A stretch of 64,000 nt of DNA from contig NZ_CP044232.1 in the NCBI RefSeq assembly GCF_008727775.1, positions 2,356,001-2,420,000 of the forward strand, written 5' to 3'. This stretch comes from Microbacterium lushaniae (lineage in GTDB: Bacteria; Actinomycetota; Actinomycetes; Actinomycetales; Microbacteriaceae). Shown piece after piece: positions 1-6,896 of this stretch. Within the stretch, counting starts at the first letter, position 1. The number at the start of each line of letters is the position of its first letter. The notes beneath the pieces were generated by a model. It did no database searches and was not told where the DNA came from. It saw nothing but the letters and a program-made list of their open reading frames with translations. The position numbers and the translations under genes were made by a program.

Positions 1-160
1 GCAGGATGGTCTGGGGCGCCCAGGGCCCGGAAACCTCCCACGCGACGAGCAGCCACACGAGACAGGCCGCGGCCACAGCCAGTGCGACGCCAAGGAACAC
101 TCGTACGCCTGTCACGGCGCGAGGCCGTCCGATGGTCATCACAGGAACATCGTGCCGCAT
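1..160 (-). CDS. N-terminal part of a membrane protein (cut by window edge)
   Basis: The minus strand is open from an ATG at 160 to the window edge (53 codons) and no stop is reached. After a basic start (MRHDVPVMTIGRPRAVTGVR) there is one clear hydrophobic segment, about residues 19-39 (VFLGVALAVAAACLVWLLVA), then WEVSGPWAPQ. This looks like a membrane anchor with the rest of the protein outside the window. The start lies 17 bases after the stop of the preceding gene (178-480), so the two are probably one operon. The family cannot be assigned from this fragment. Confidence 0.6.
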   Translation of the reverse strand, partial: MRHDVPVMTIGRPRAVTGVRVFLGVALAVAAACLVWLLVAWEVSGPWAPQTIL

Positions 161-177
161 GCCACGGGTGTCGTCCG

Positions 178-480
178 TCAACCGGCGGCAGCTCGCCACC
201 ATTCGACCAGTGTCCGCGCGAACTCGACCTCAGCCTTCTCGTCGCTCACCGTGAGGCCATAGTCGGCGCGGAGGAATCGAACGAGCCGCGCGCTCACCTC
301 GTCGGCGTCCGCGCCCTCTCCCAACCAGGTCATGATCGGCCGGATCAGGTCGTCGTACTCCGCATCATCTGCGGGCCTGTCGGCATCCGCGTACACGCCG
401 AGGATGTCCCATGCGAGGAGCCGCGCGCGCAGCTCCGTGTCCCTGCCGCCAGGCGTGATGATCATTCGCTCATGAGTCAC
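178..480 (-). CDS. Hypothetical protein, about 100 aa
   Basis: A 100-aa acidic protein. I start it at GTG 480 because a GGGAG lies about 6 nt upstream; an internal ATG at 465 is the alternative. The sequence is helical and soluble with no membrane segment, rich in Asp/Glu (ADADRPADDAEYDDL), and ends in a Trp-rich helix (LVEWWRAAAG). I do not recognise the family; its size and acidity resemble small immunity-like proteins, but that is only an impression. It is followed at once by the membrane protein cut by the window edge, and preceded at about 100 bases by the TetR gene on the same strand. Confidence 0.65.
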   Translation of the reverse strand: MTHERMIITPGGRDTELRARLLAWDILGVYADADRPADDAEYDDLIRPIMTWLGEGADADEVSARLVRFLRADYGLTVSDEKAEVEFARTLVEWWRAAAG

Positions 481-579
481 GGTCGCTCCCAGCAGCGGTA
501 TTCGGTCGTGAGGCCTGCATCCACGCCGACTGTGCGTCGCGCGAAATCGACTCACCGAATCCAGAGGTCACGGTCTTCT

Positions 580-1242
580 TCATGATGTCCATCCCTGCTG
601 GTGCAGTCTCGTGAATCCGTCGATCAGGATGTCCAGCGCGAAGGCGAACTCGGCGTCGTCGTCGCACGCCGCAGCCGCATGCGGGGCGGTCGTCGCCATC
701 CGCACGATCGCCGGGTACGCAGCGGCGAACTCCGACATGGCCCGCGCCCGCTCGCCGGGATCGTCGGGAACCGCAGGCGTGGGCAGCACGTCGCGCGTGA
801 TCCCCCACATCCGTGTGCTGAGCGCGTGCATGGCGTGATGCACGAGGTCTGCCGACAGGCCCCCGTCGAACATGATCGCCATGAGCGAGTCCATGTAGGC
901 CAGCACCGTGGGGCTCGCCGTCGCCCGCGTCTCGATCGCGGCCTGCGCCCACGGGTGCGCACCCATGACCGCCCGGGCCGAGCGGATGCGGGCGCGCAGC
1001 GCCTGCTGCCAGGGAAGGCCGTCCGCCGGGACCTCGATGCTCGCCACGAGCCGATCGAGCATGCCGTCGATCAGTTGTTCCCGATTGGCGACGTGCTTGT
1101 ACAGGGCCATGGCGGTGACCCCGAGCGCGTCGGCCAGCCGGCGCATGCTCGTGCCCTCGAGGCCGACCTCGTCCGCCAGCGCGCTCGCAGCCTCGAGCAC
1201 CCGCTCACGATCGAGCGGTCGGCGGGGCGCGGAACTTGACAC
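580..1242 (-). CDS. TetR/AcrR family transcriptional regulator
   Basis: A 220-aa TetR-type repressor. The N-terminal helix-turn-helix spans about residues 14-60, with the signature SMRRLADALGVTAMALYKHV; the rest is the helical ligand-binding and dimerisation domain of the TetR_C kind. It is divergent from the DUF4386 membrane gene at 1311, which is the likely target. The GTG start at 1242 is preceded by TACGCT at 1249-1254 with a 6-nt gap, so the mRNA is probably leaderless. This promoter overlaps the first of two operator-like repeats, so autorepression is expected. The ligand cannot be read from the sequence. Confidence 0.92.
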   Translation of the reverse strand: MSSSAPRRPLDRERVLEAASALADEVGLEGTSMRRLADALGVTAMALYKHVANREQLIDGMLDRLVASIEVPADGLPWQQALRARIRSARAVMGAHPWAQAAIETRATASPTVLAYMDSLMAIMFDGGLSADLVHHAMHALSTRMWGITRDVLPTPAVPDDPGERARAMSEFAAAYPAIVRMATTAPHAAAACDDDAEFAFALDILIDGFTRLHQQGWTS

Positions 1243-1258
1243 GTGTACAGCGTATACC
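1242..1258. promoter_or_regulatory. Operator-like repeat 1 (TetR site)
   Basis: CGTGTACAGCGTATACC, an imperfect palindrome (GTGTAC / GTATAC halves around a 3-nt centre). It is nearly identical to the repeat at 1276-1292. It covers the tetR start codon and -10 box. Binding by the adjacent TetR protein is inferred from position and symmetry. Confidence 0.65.
1249..1254 (-). promoter_or_regulatory. -10 box of tetR (leaderless)
   Basis: TACGCT on the minus strand, ending 6 nt before the GTG start at 1242. It lies inside operator repeat 1. Confidence 0.55.
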
Positions 1259-1275
1259 TATGGTGTGAGTGCGTC

Positions 1276-1292
1276 GGTGTACGGCGTATACC
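1276..1292. promoter_or_regulatory. Operator-like repeat 2 (TetR site)
   Basis: GGTGTACGGCGTATACC, with 7-bp arms that match at 6 of 7 positions around GGC. It starts exactly 34 bp from repeat 1, in the same orientation. It overlaps TATACC, a plausible -10 for the gene at 1311, so bound TetR would block that promoter. Confidence 0.65.
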
Positions 1293-1310
1293 TTCGAAGA
1301 TCGGCAGACC

Positions 1311-1949
1311 ATGACCACACGCCCGCGCACCTACGCCCGCACCGCCGGCATCCTGTATCTGGTCACGCACATCACATCGATCACCGCGGTCGCGGCGTAC
1401 GCGGCGGATGGCTTCCCACTGGGGGTGGCCTTGGAACTGGTGCTCGCCGCGGGGTGCCTGGCCACCGGCATCCTGCTGTGGGTGTTGCTGCGCGACGTCG
1501 GCCAGGTTCGCGCTGCCACCTTCGCCGGGCTGCGCGCCCTGGAAGCCTCCGTCATCGCCGCCGGCACGCTGCCGATGCTCGTGCTGCTGTGGACGGCGCC
1601 GCGCGCGCCGCTGGACGAGACTCTCGTCGCATTGCACACCGCCGCATTCCTTGTCGGTCAGGGCCTGGTGATCAGCGTGAACACGATCATCCTGGGCTGG
1701 CTGCTCCTCGACGCACATGTCGTCCCCCGCGCACTCGCCGTGCTCGGCATCGTCGGCGGCACGCTGGTGCTGGTGAGCAACTCGGCGCAGCTGTTCGGGG
1801 CGATTCCGCAGGGCGGAACGATCGCGGGCCTCTGTGCCGCACCCGTCTTCGCCTTCGAGATCTGGTTCGCGGTACACCTCATCGCCGTGGGTCTGCGCCC
1901 CCGGGTCGTGTCCCCTGCTGCGCCCCTCGGGACGGCATCGCAGGCGTGA
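1311..1949 (+). CDS. DUF4386-like integral membrane protein
   Basis: A 212-aa membrane protein with about six hydrophobic segments. It begins MTTRPRTYARTAGILYLVT, the typical opening of DUF4386 proteins. I start it at ATG 1311; an in-frame GTG at 1269 would run through operator 2 and is unlikely. The function of the family is unknown. It is divergent from the TetR gene and shares its control region, so it is probably a TetR-repressed gene. The C-terminus is a short polar tail. Confidence 0.85.
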   Translation: MTTRPRTYARTAGILYLVTHITSITAVAAYAADGFPLGVALELVLAAGCLATGILLWVLLRDVGQVRAATFAGLRALEASVIAAGTLPMLVLLWTAPRAPLDETLVALHTAAFLVGQGLVISVNTIILGWLLLDAHVVPRALAVLGIVGGTLVLVSNSAQLFGAIPQGGTIAGLCAAPVFAFEIWFAVHLIAVGLRPRVVSPAAPLGTASQA

Positions 1950-2020
1950 GAACCAGCGACCCGCTCGCCGGCCCGAGGACCCACGACCGGCGCGTCGGCC
2001 CTCGGGTCCTAGCGCGTTCC

Positions 2021-2026
2021 TAGGCT
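2021..2026 (+). promoter_or_regulatory. -10 box of the 46-aa zinc ribbon gene (leaderless)
   Basis: TAGGCT ending 6 nt before the GTG at 2033. The intervening GGAGAC could also serve as a Shine-Dalgarno if transcription starts further upstream. Confidence 0.5.
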
Positions 2027-2032
2027 GGAGAC

Positions 2033-2173
2033 GTGATCGATACGCCGCCCGATCCCCGTACCTGCCCCACGTGCGGCGATCCGCTGCGTTTCGAAATCCT
2101 GGACGAGGAGCGGTTCCTCGTGGCGTGGTCGTGCCTCACCTGCGGTCTCGTGCACGCGACCGAGCCATCGTGA
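2033..2173 (+). CDS. Small zinc-ribbon protein, 46 aa
   Basis: A 46-aa ORF from GTG 2033 to TGA 2173. It has two CxxC knuckles, CPTC at residues 11-14 and CLTC at 34-37, separated by 19 residues, the spacing of a rubredoxin-like zinc ribbon. The protein is otherwise short and acidic in the middle (LDEERFLVAW). A -10 like box and a GGAG both sit directly upstream, which supports translation. The partner and role are unknown. Confidence 0.65.
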   Translation: MIDTPPDPRTCPTCGDPLRFEILDEERFLVAWSCLTCGLVHATEPS

Positions 2174-2254
2174 TGGTCAAGCGACACGAGGTCCTCCTCG
2201 AGCCCCGGGTAGGTCCCGTTACGGCACAGAACAACCTGTGCACCGACGAGTTCG

Positions 2255-2692
2255 CTATGCGAGCGCCTCGATCGCGTCAGCCAGCTCTTCGATGCCGCGG
2301 CGTCCGTCGAGCTCGATGCTCGCTCCACGACGGAGCAATGGTTCGACCTCCGTCACGTATCGGCGGATCTCCGTCTGCTGCTCGGCTGTACACCCATAGG
2401 GATTGTTCGTCCGCGTCGCGACGCGCTCGATCAGCACATTCACCGGCGCGCTGAGCAGCACCACGTGATCGAACCGGTCGTAGAACCGCCCCTGGTTCTC
2501 GACCGTCCCCGCTACCACAACGTCGTCGTGTCGCTCCAGGAGCTCGCTCATACGGTGCTCGTCCCACAGTCCGCTCGGCAATTCCCAGCCGTCGTAGTCG
2601 GTGTCCACCGTGAGTCGTCCTCGCCGCGCCAACTCGGCGAGCAACGTCGACTTGCCGGCGCCCGACATTCCCGTGACCAGGATGCGTGTCAT
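2255..2692 (-). CDS. P-loop kinase (AAA_18 / shikimate kinase-like)
   Basis: A 145-aa nucleoside/shikimate-kinase-like P-loop protein. The start at ATG 2692 puts the Walker A motif GMSGAGKS at residues 8-15, right behind the first strand (TRILVT). Further marks are VDTDYDGW (possible substrate Asp), VVLLSAP, and an Arg-rich lid (ERVATRTNNPYG). The substrate cannot be named. It is the last chromosomal gene before the integrated element that begins at 2737, so in an uninterrupted chromosome it should lie just downstream of ychF. Confidence 0.82.
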   Translation of the reverse strand: MTRILVTGMSGAGKSTLLAELARRGRLTVDTDYDGWELPSGLWDEHRMSELLERHDDVVVAGTVENQGRFYDRFDHVVLLSAPVNVLIERVATRTNNPYGCTAEQQTEIRRYVTEVEPLLRRGASIELDGRRGIEELADAIEALA

Positions 2693-2736
2693 GCGCGCCA
2701 GCATAGGGATCGCTGCCGGCGGAGGAACCAAGCCGC

Positions 2737-2753
2737 TCAGTTGTTGAAGCGGA
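2737..2753. repeat. att repeat, left end of integrated element
   Basis: A 17-bp sequence TCAGTTGTTGAAGCGGA, perfectly repeated at 8034-8050. On the minus strand it encodes the last codons and stop of ychF (RFNN*). It is taken as the left crossover core of the island. Confidence 0.85.
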
Positions 2754-3003
2754 CCTTTGATGATGGATGCGTCGAGTTTCACATCCCTGCAGAACCCTTG
2801 ATTTTCCGCGGGTTTCGCCGCATTCTCGTCCGTTTGAACTCGTACGGATTCATACGTCTTGCGGACTTTCTGCGGACTACGAGGCTATCGAACGTGGAAC
2901 GGTGAGGTGCGCCGGTCACACCTGCAGCGAGGGTGTCCAATGCCTCATCCGAGTCCGGGAAGATCAGAACCGCATGCAGCAGACCGCTCGCGCCAGCGAC
3001 TTA
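2754..3003. other. Left non-coding arm of the island
   Basis: No convincing gene. It contains two integrase-arm-like TGCGGACT repeats at 2860-2867 and 2871-2878. A minus-strand frame is open from about 3000 to 2781 with no usable start codon; it could be the decayed end of a gene but is not called. Confidence 0.6.
2860..2878 (+). repeat. Left arm-type repeats TGCGGACT (two copies)
   Basis: TGCGGACT at 2860-2867 and 2871-2878, 11 bp apart (one helical turn). The same octamer occurs three times at the other end of the island (7963-7991). This is the arrangement of arm-type integrase binding sites. Confidence 0.55.
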
Positions 3004-3459
3004 TCAATCGGTCGAGGAGGTTCGCTTGCTGAGCGCCTGACGGCTCAGGCCCGTCCGCGACGAGAGGGATGCCCATGACTCTCCCTCACTCCTGAGCCTC
3101 TGGACCAGCACATCGCGTTCGGCGAGCAGCGCCCGTTCGTGTCTGTGCAGCTTGCTGAGCTCCTTCGACAGATCGGCGATGCGTCTGAGGTCGACGGAGC
3201 GAGATGCTCCGCCCTGATCGATCCGTGTCGCCACGCCGCTTCCGATTCGCGAAGGCGATCGTCCCGTCTGTCCGGTGGCCACCGGACCCCGCGCCGCCTG
3301 CTCGACCCGTGGAGCATCGAGCGGGCGCCCGAACGCGTCGAAGCGCTGCTGATTGACTCCAAGAACCTCGTCTCCATTCGACTGACGCTCGTCATCCGAG
3401 CTGGAGGTCGAGGAGCGCTCAGCACCGACAATCGGCTTCTTTTGTCTCCTTTTCGTCAT
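3004..3459 (-). CDS. Basic coiled-coil / helix-turn-helix protein of the island
   Basis: A 151-aa protein, started at ATG 3459 (MTKRRQKKPIVGAE); an upstream GTG at 3516 would add 19 residues. The N-terminal 75 residues are basic, Ser/Gln/Arg rich and probably disordered. Then comes a charged helix (LSKELSKLHRHERALLAERD) and a C-terminal helix-turn-helix-like stretch, SWASLSSRTGLSRQALSKRT. It is divergent from the operon at 3671 with about 210 bp between them. A role as regulator of that operon or as excisionase-like protein is inferred from layout only. Confidence 0.65.
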   Translation of the reverse strand: MTKRRQKKPIVGAERSSTSSSDDERQSNGDEVLGVNQQRFDAFGRPLDAPRVEQAARGPVATGQTGRSPSRIGSGVATRIDQGGASRSVDLRRIADLSKELSKLHRHERALLAERDVLVQRLRSEGESWASLSSRTGLSRQALSKRTSSTD

Positions 3460-3616
3460 GCAACCAGGTTGACGTGCGATGCCAGTGAATTCAAGCCCTC
3501 GAGAGCCATCCCCCACTTGGTGCCTGCGTGCATCGCTATCGCTTTCGACTCCTACTCATCCTTCAGGCATCGGCATGTCGTCCGCGGGCTCGTCGCAGTG
3601 AAATGAGTATCTGGAG

Positions 3617-3647
3617 TTCCGGACACTGGTCGGTAACTCTGTATAGT
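3617..3647 (+). promoter_or_regulatory. Probable promoter of the two-gene island operon
   Basis: TATAGT at 3642-3647, close to a -10 consensus, with a weak CCGGAC at 3619-3624 as -35 (17-bp spacer). The ATG at 3671 is 23 nt further on, with a G-rich Shine-Dalgarno (GGGGGA) at 3662-3667. Confidence 0.45.
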
Positions 3648-3670
3648 TCGAGCAGCTCATCGGGGGATAC

Positions 3671-4504
3671 ATGGAGCAAGAGTTCGCGGAGGCAACGGCG
3701 GCGACTGCATCAGCACCGCTGAGACAGGGAGACGTGCTGGAGCATCTCGACCCGACCACGTCCATGTGGAAGCGCCATCTTCTGGTCATCACTGCTGACT
3801 GCGACTTTGCGAACAACAAGCATCGAGGCCGGATCACGTGCGTGCCACTCATCACAGCCGAGGAATACCTCCTGGCCATGCATCTTCCTAAGCAGCAAGC
3901 CCTATCTAGCGAACGGTTCGTACGAGAACTGCAAGAGGAGGTCGCGAAGATTGGCTCCTGGCGAATCACTGACGAGCGCCTCATGGAATGGGTACTCGAG
4001 GTCGAGTCCCCAACGGACATACCGGCTGCGCTCGGAGCAGACCCGACCCAAAGCGCAACGGTCGAACGGCTCGCGCGGGGCTTGAGAGCGGTAAATGAGG
4101 TCCACCACACGTTCGAGTTGGCCAGTGCAGCTCTGCTGGAAGCTCAGCTACTTCACAACCACCCGCAGTCGCGCGCGAACGCTGCCTCGCGGTTGCGCTC
4201 GACGGTCACGAATCTTTTCAAGCAGCAGCCGGGCGACGCCCTGTTCCTGAGCTCTATCGCCCCAGGGCATTCGCAAGGATACTTCGCGTACCTTCGGCAG
4301 ATCGAGCAAGTCTGGGAACAAGATGTAGCCCTCTCCACGGACAGAACCTCGCACGAGTATCACCGCATTTCTCGCTTCCCCGATCGGTACTCTCACGCGC
4401 TAGTGCAGCAGTTCGCCATGGTCTTCATGCCCATCGGGCTGCCTACAGAGTACGAATTGTCCCGGGGACGCTATGCAAGCGCTTTCGAAGGAGTCGTCGC
4501 ATGA
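3671..4504 (+). CDS. Uncharacterised 277-aa protein with a VITADCDF motif, coupled to a helicase
   Basis: A 277-aa soluble protein of no family I can name. Residues 17-65 are the most structured: RQGDVLEHLDP, then a hydrophobic strand ending in VITADCDFANNK, then RGRITCVPLI. A conserved-looking Cys-Asp pair after a beta strand suggests a catalytic or metal site, but this is inference. The middle is helical (ERLARGLRAVNEVHHTFELA), and the C-terminal part is mixed (GDALFLSSIAPGH, GYFAYLRQIEQVW). There is no signal peptide or membrane segment. Its stop overlaps the helicase start by 4 nt (ATGA), so the two are translated together and probably act together. Base composition is lower in GC than the flanks. 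Confidence 0.85.
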   Translation: MEQEFAEATAATASAPLRQGDVLEHLDPTTSMWKRHLLVITADCDFANNKHRGRITCVPLITAEEYLLAMHLPKQQALSSERFVRELQEEVAKIGSWRITDERLMEWVLEVESPTDIPAALGADPTQSATVERLARGLRAVNEVHHTFELASAALLEAQLLHNHPQSRANAASRLRSTVTNLFKQQPGDALFLSSIAPGHSQGYFAYLRQIEQVWEQDVALSTDRTSHEYHRISRFPDRYSHALVQQFAMVFMPIGLPTEYELSRGRYASAFEGVVA

Positions 4505-6729
4505 AGTATCTCGTCGCGTCTACCGCGGCCCTCCGAGAATTAGCGTCCGGCATCGCACTAGAGGCCGTCGGCGACTCAGCGACGCTACATCTCATCGAGC
4601 GAGAGGACGCGCTTTATGTCGTGGCGGCCGGCGACCGGGAGGATAGCCAGCGAGTCGTGATCTGTCGGCAAGACTTCCGCGGAGAGTCCTTGGTCCCATC
4701 GCACTTGAAGGGGCGCCGTGGGGAAGTTCTTGGACGCATCGCCTCGTTCGCCGAGAGGGCGAGGACGCTTCCTCTAGCCCTCCCCCGTGGTTGGCATCCG
4801 TTCAAACTGAACAACCTTGCTTCGTTCTTCGCCTCTGGTAACCCCGACGAGGGGTCTACCCGTTGGATCGCGGAGGTGACTCAATCAGCGAACAATGCCG
4901 TGATCTTCTGGCGAGCTACGACAGCGGCCAATAAGACGGAGCTGGAAGAGTTCGCCGCCGAGGCGCAGGTGCTCCCTTCAACCGTCCTCGCCGGCTGGGG
5001 GACTGCGTTTACCGAGGCGATGACCTACTTCGACCACCTTGCCCGGGACAGCTCGGGGCAGGTCGACATGTTTCTCCCCGCGATCGAAACGAGCGGGCCC
5101 CAGGACCAAACCCTTGACGGGTGGCTGGGGGCTGCCACCACAGAGCAGCGGGCGTTCATCGAAGCGTCAACCGAGCAAGCGATCCGCCTACGAGGCCCTG
5201 CTGGATCAGGGAAAACGCTAGCAATCACGCTAAAAGCGGTCCGCGAGGCGGTCTTGGGTCGCGAGAAAGGCGACGAACCACGGATCCTGATCGTGACACA
5301 TAGCTGGGCACTTGCCACTCAAATCGCGAATAACATCGACAAGCTCGGACTCGGCACCCTTCCGGAGATCGACGTGTTCCCTCTCCTTGCCCTCGCGCAA
5401 AGTCTCGCACCGCAGACTACTCACGCCGGCAGCGACTTGGTTGTAATCGGCGATGACAGTTTCAGCGGAAAGCGAGCACAACTTGACCAGGTGATTGAGG
5501 TTGTGCGCGAATTCGTCGCGTCCGACTGGATCACCTATCGATCTACTACCAGCGAAGGCCTCCGGGCACGACTGGATACCAATGATCCCTCCGCGCAATT
5601 AGCGCTTTGTTGGGACTTGCTCGTGGAGTTCGGCTCGGTCATTGGAGCGGCGGGGATCTTCCCTGGCGCCGGTTCTGAGGCTCGCTACATGCACACCGCA
5701 AGGTCCTCGTGGATGATGCCTGTTTCAGAGCCTGGCGACCTGCGCGTCATCTTCAAGTTGTACGAGCGGTACATGGAGAACCTGGACCAGCGGTCTCTCG
5801 TCACCTCTGATCAAGTGCTCGCGGACTTCCTGGGCTACCTCACAGGGCATGCGTGGAATCGCGGGCGCCGGTCGGTGGGCTACGACTTGGTCTTTGTGGA
5901 TGAGTTCCACTTGTTCAGTCCGCTTGAACGGCAAGTCCTCCATTTCCTCACGAGAGACGTCGAGCGATACCCCCGAATCTTCATGGCCCTCGATCCTCGC
6001 CAGTCGCCCTCAGAGGCGTTCATCGGCGGCGCAGCAGACGAGACGCAATCCCAAGCGACAAGCAACGCGATGGATGATGGGTTTGGGGACGTTACTAACC
6101 TGGAGCTCACCTCAGTCCACCGCTTCACTCCCCAAATTCTCGATCTAATTAAGCACGTGCACCTTGAGTTTCCGACTCTCGAACTCGGAGAGGACTGGGA
6201 TATTGACTTCTCACGTGTGGAATCCGTTAAGAGCAGCGGGTCAATCCCGAAGCTTGTCGTATCTGGGACGCGAGACTCGGAAACCAATGACCTTGTCAAC
6301 GCGGTACACGACTTGTACCCGCGCGGCCGCGTAGCGATCGCAGTAGTCGATACGCGCCACTGGCCCCGCTACAGCGACCTCGCGGCGACTATGGGCCGTT
6401 CCGGCAAGTTCCACGTCAGCGGCATCACAAGTCGCAGTGAAATTGAGGGCGTCGGATATCGCAAGAAGGGGCTGGTAGTCGGGAGCGCTGAGTACCTGGC
6501 TGGGCTGCAGTTCGACTCCGTCCTAGTCGCGGGGCTCTCAGACATGGCGACAAACTCAATGCCGGCTCACGAGAAGCGAAGGTTGCTCTCCCTGCTGTAT
6601 CTCGCGATCAGCCGGGCGGAATCCGAGGTTCGTATCTTCACCAATGAAGACGATGGCGGAGTCGCCGATGTGCTGGCGCGGGCCGTCTCGGTTGGCGTTG
6701 TTGAGCGGGTTCAAGGAACACTCCTGTGA
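4501..6729 (+). CDS. Superfamily 1 (UvrD/Rep-like) helicase with an unknown N-terminal domain
   Basis: 742 aa. The first 210 residues match no domain I recognise. The rest is an SF1 motor: Walker A GPAGSGKT at 232-239 (preceded by TTEQRAFIEA, a degenerate Q-motif region), Walker B VFVDEFH with Asp467-Glu468, motif III LDPRQSP with Gln501, motif IV SVHRFTP with Arg541, motif V GSAEYLAGLQF at 661-671, and motif VI LAISRA at 701-706 with Arg705. All key ATPase residues are present, so it should be an active ATP-dependent translocase or helicase. There is no nuclease motif. It is coupled by ATGA to the 277-aa gene. TTA codons and lower GC mark it as acquired DNA. Confidence 0.9.
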   Translation: MKYLVASTAALRELASGIALEAVGDSATLHLIEREDALYVVAAGDREDSQRVVICRQDFRGESLVPSHLKGRRGEVLGRIASFAERARTLPLALPRGWHPFKLNNLASFFASGNPDEGSTRWIAEVTQSANNAVIFWRATTAANKTELEEFAAEAQVLPSTVLAGWGTAFTEAMTYFDHLARDSSGQVDMFLPAIETSGPQDQTLDGWLGAATTEQRAFIEASTEQAIRLRGPAGSGKTLAITLKAVREAVLGREKGDEPRILIVTHSWALATQIANNIDKLGLGTLPEIDVFPLLALAQSLAPQTTHAGSDLVVIGDDSFSGKRAQLDQVIEVVREFVASDWITYRSTTSEGLRARLDTNDPSAQLALCWDLLVEFGSVIGAAGIFPGAGSEARYMHTARSSWMMPVSEPGDLRVIFKLYERYMENLDQRSLVTSDQVLADFLGYLTGHAWNRGRRSVGYDLVFVDEFHLFSPLERQVLHFLTRDVERYPRIFMALDPRQSPSEAFIGGAADETQSQATSNAMDDGFGDVTNLELTSVHRFTPQILDLIKHVHLEFPTLELGEDWDIDFSRVESVKSSGSIPKLVVSGTRDSETNDLVNAVHDLYPRGRVAIAVVDTRHWPRYSDLAATMGRSGKFHVSGITSRSEIEGVGYRKKGLVVGSAEYLAGLQFDSVLVAGLSDMATNSMPAHEKRRLLSLLYLAISRAESEVRIFTNEDDGGVADVLARAVSVGVVERVQGTLL

Positions 6730-6800
6730 CTTGCATCTAGGAGGCTGAGCGGCACTCGCCCTGCATCCCACCAGACCCAGAACGAGTTCCGAACCAGACG

Positions 6801-6835
6801 CTGCAGCGTTGCATTTTGGAGGCGCAACGTTGCAG
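6801..6835. terminator. Hairpin between helicase and integrase
   Basis: Arms CTGCAGCGTTGC (6801-6812) and GCAACGTTGCAG (6824-6835) pair at 11 of 12 positions around an 11-nt loop. No T-run follows. It may terminate the two-gene operon or serve as an integrase/excision control site, since each arm also contains the near-palindrome GCAACGTTGC. Confidence 0.45.
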
Positions 6836-6896
6836 ACAGCACCTATGGCCCTTCGGCATGTCGACGACGATAATGACGGTCGGAACGAGGTAGCCG

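Noticed and set aside
2781..3000. Open minus-strand frame in the island's left arm
   Set aside because: No start codon near its head and no Shine-Dalgarno; short. It may be a decayed gene end, but it cannot be called.
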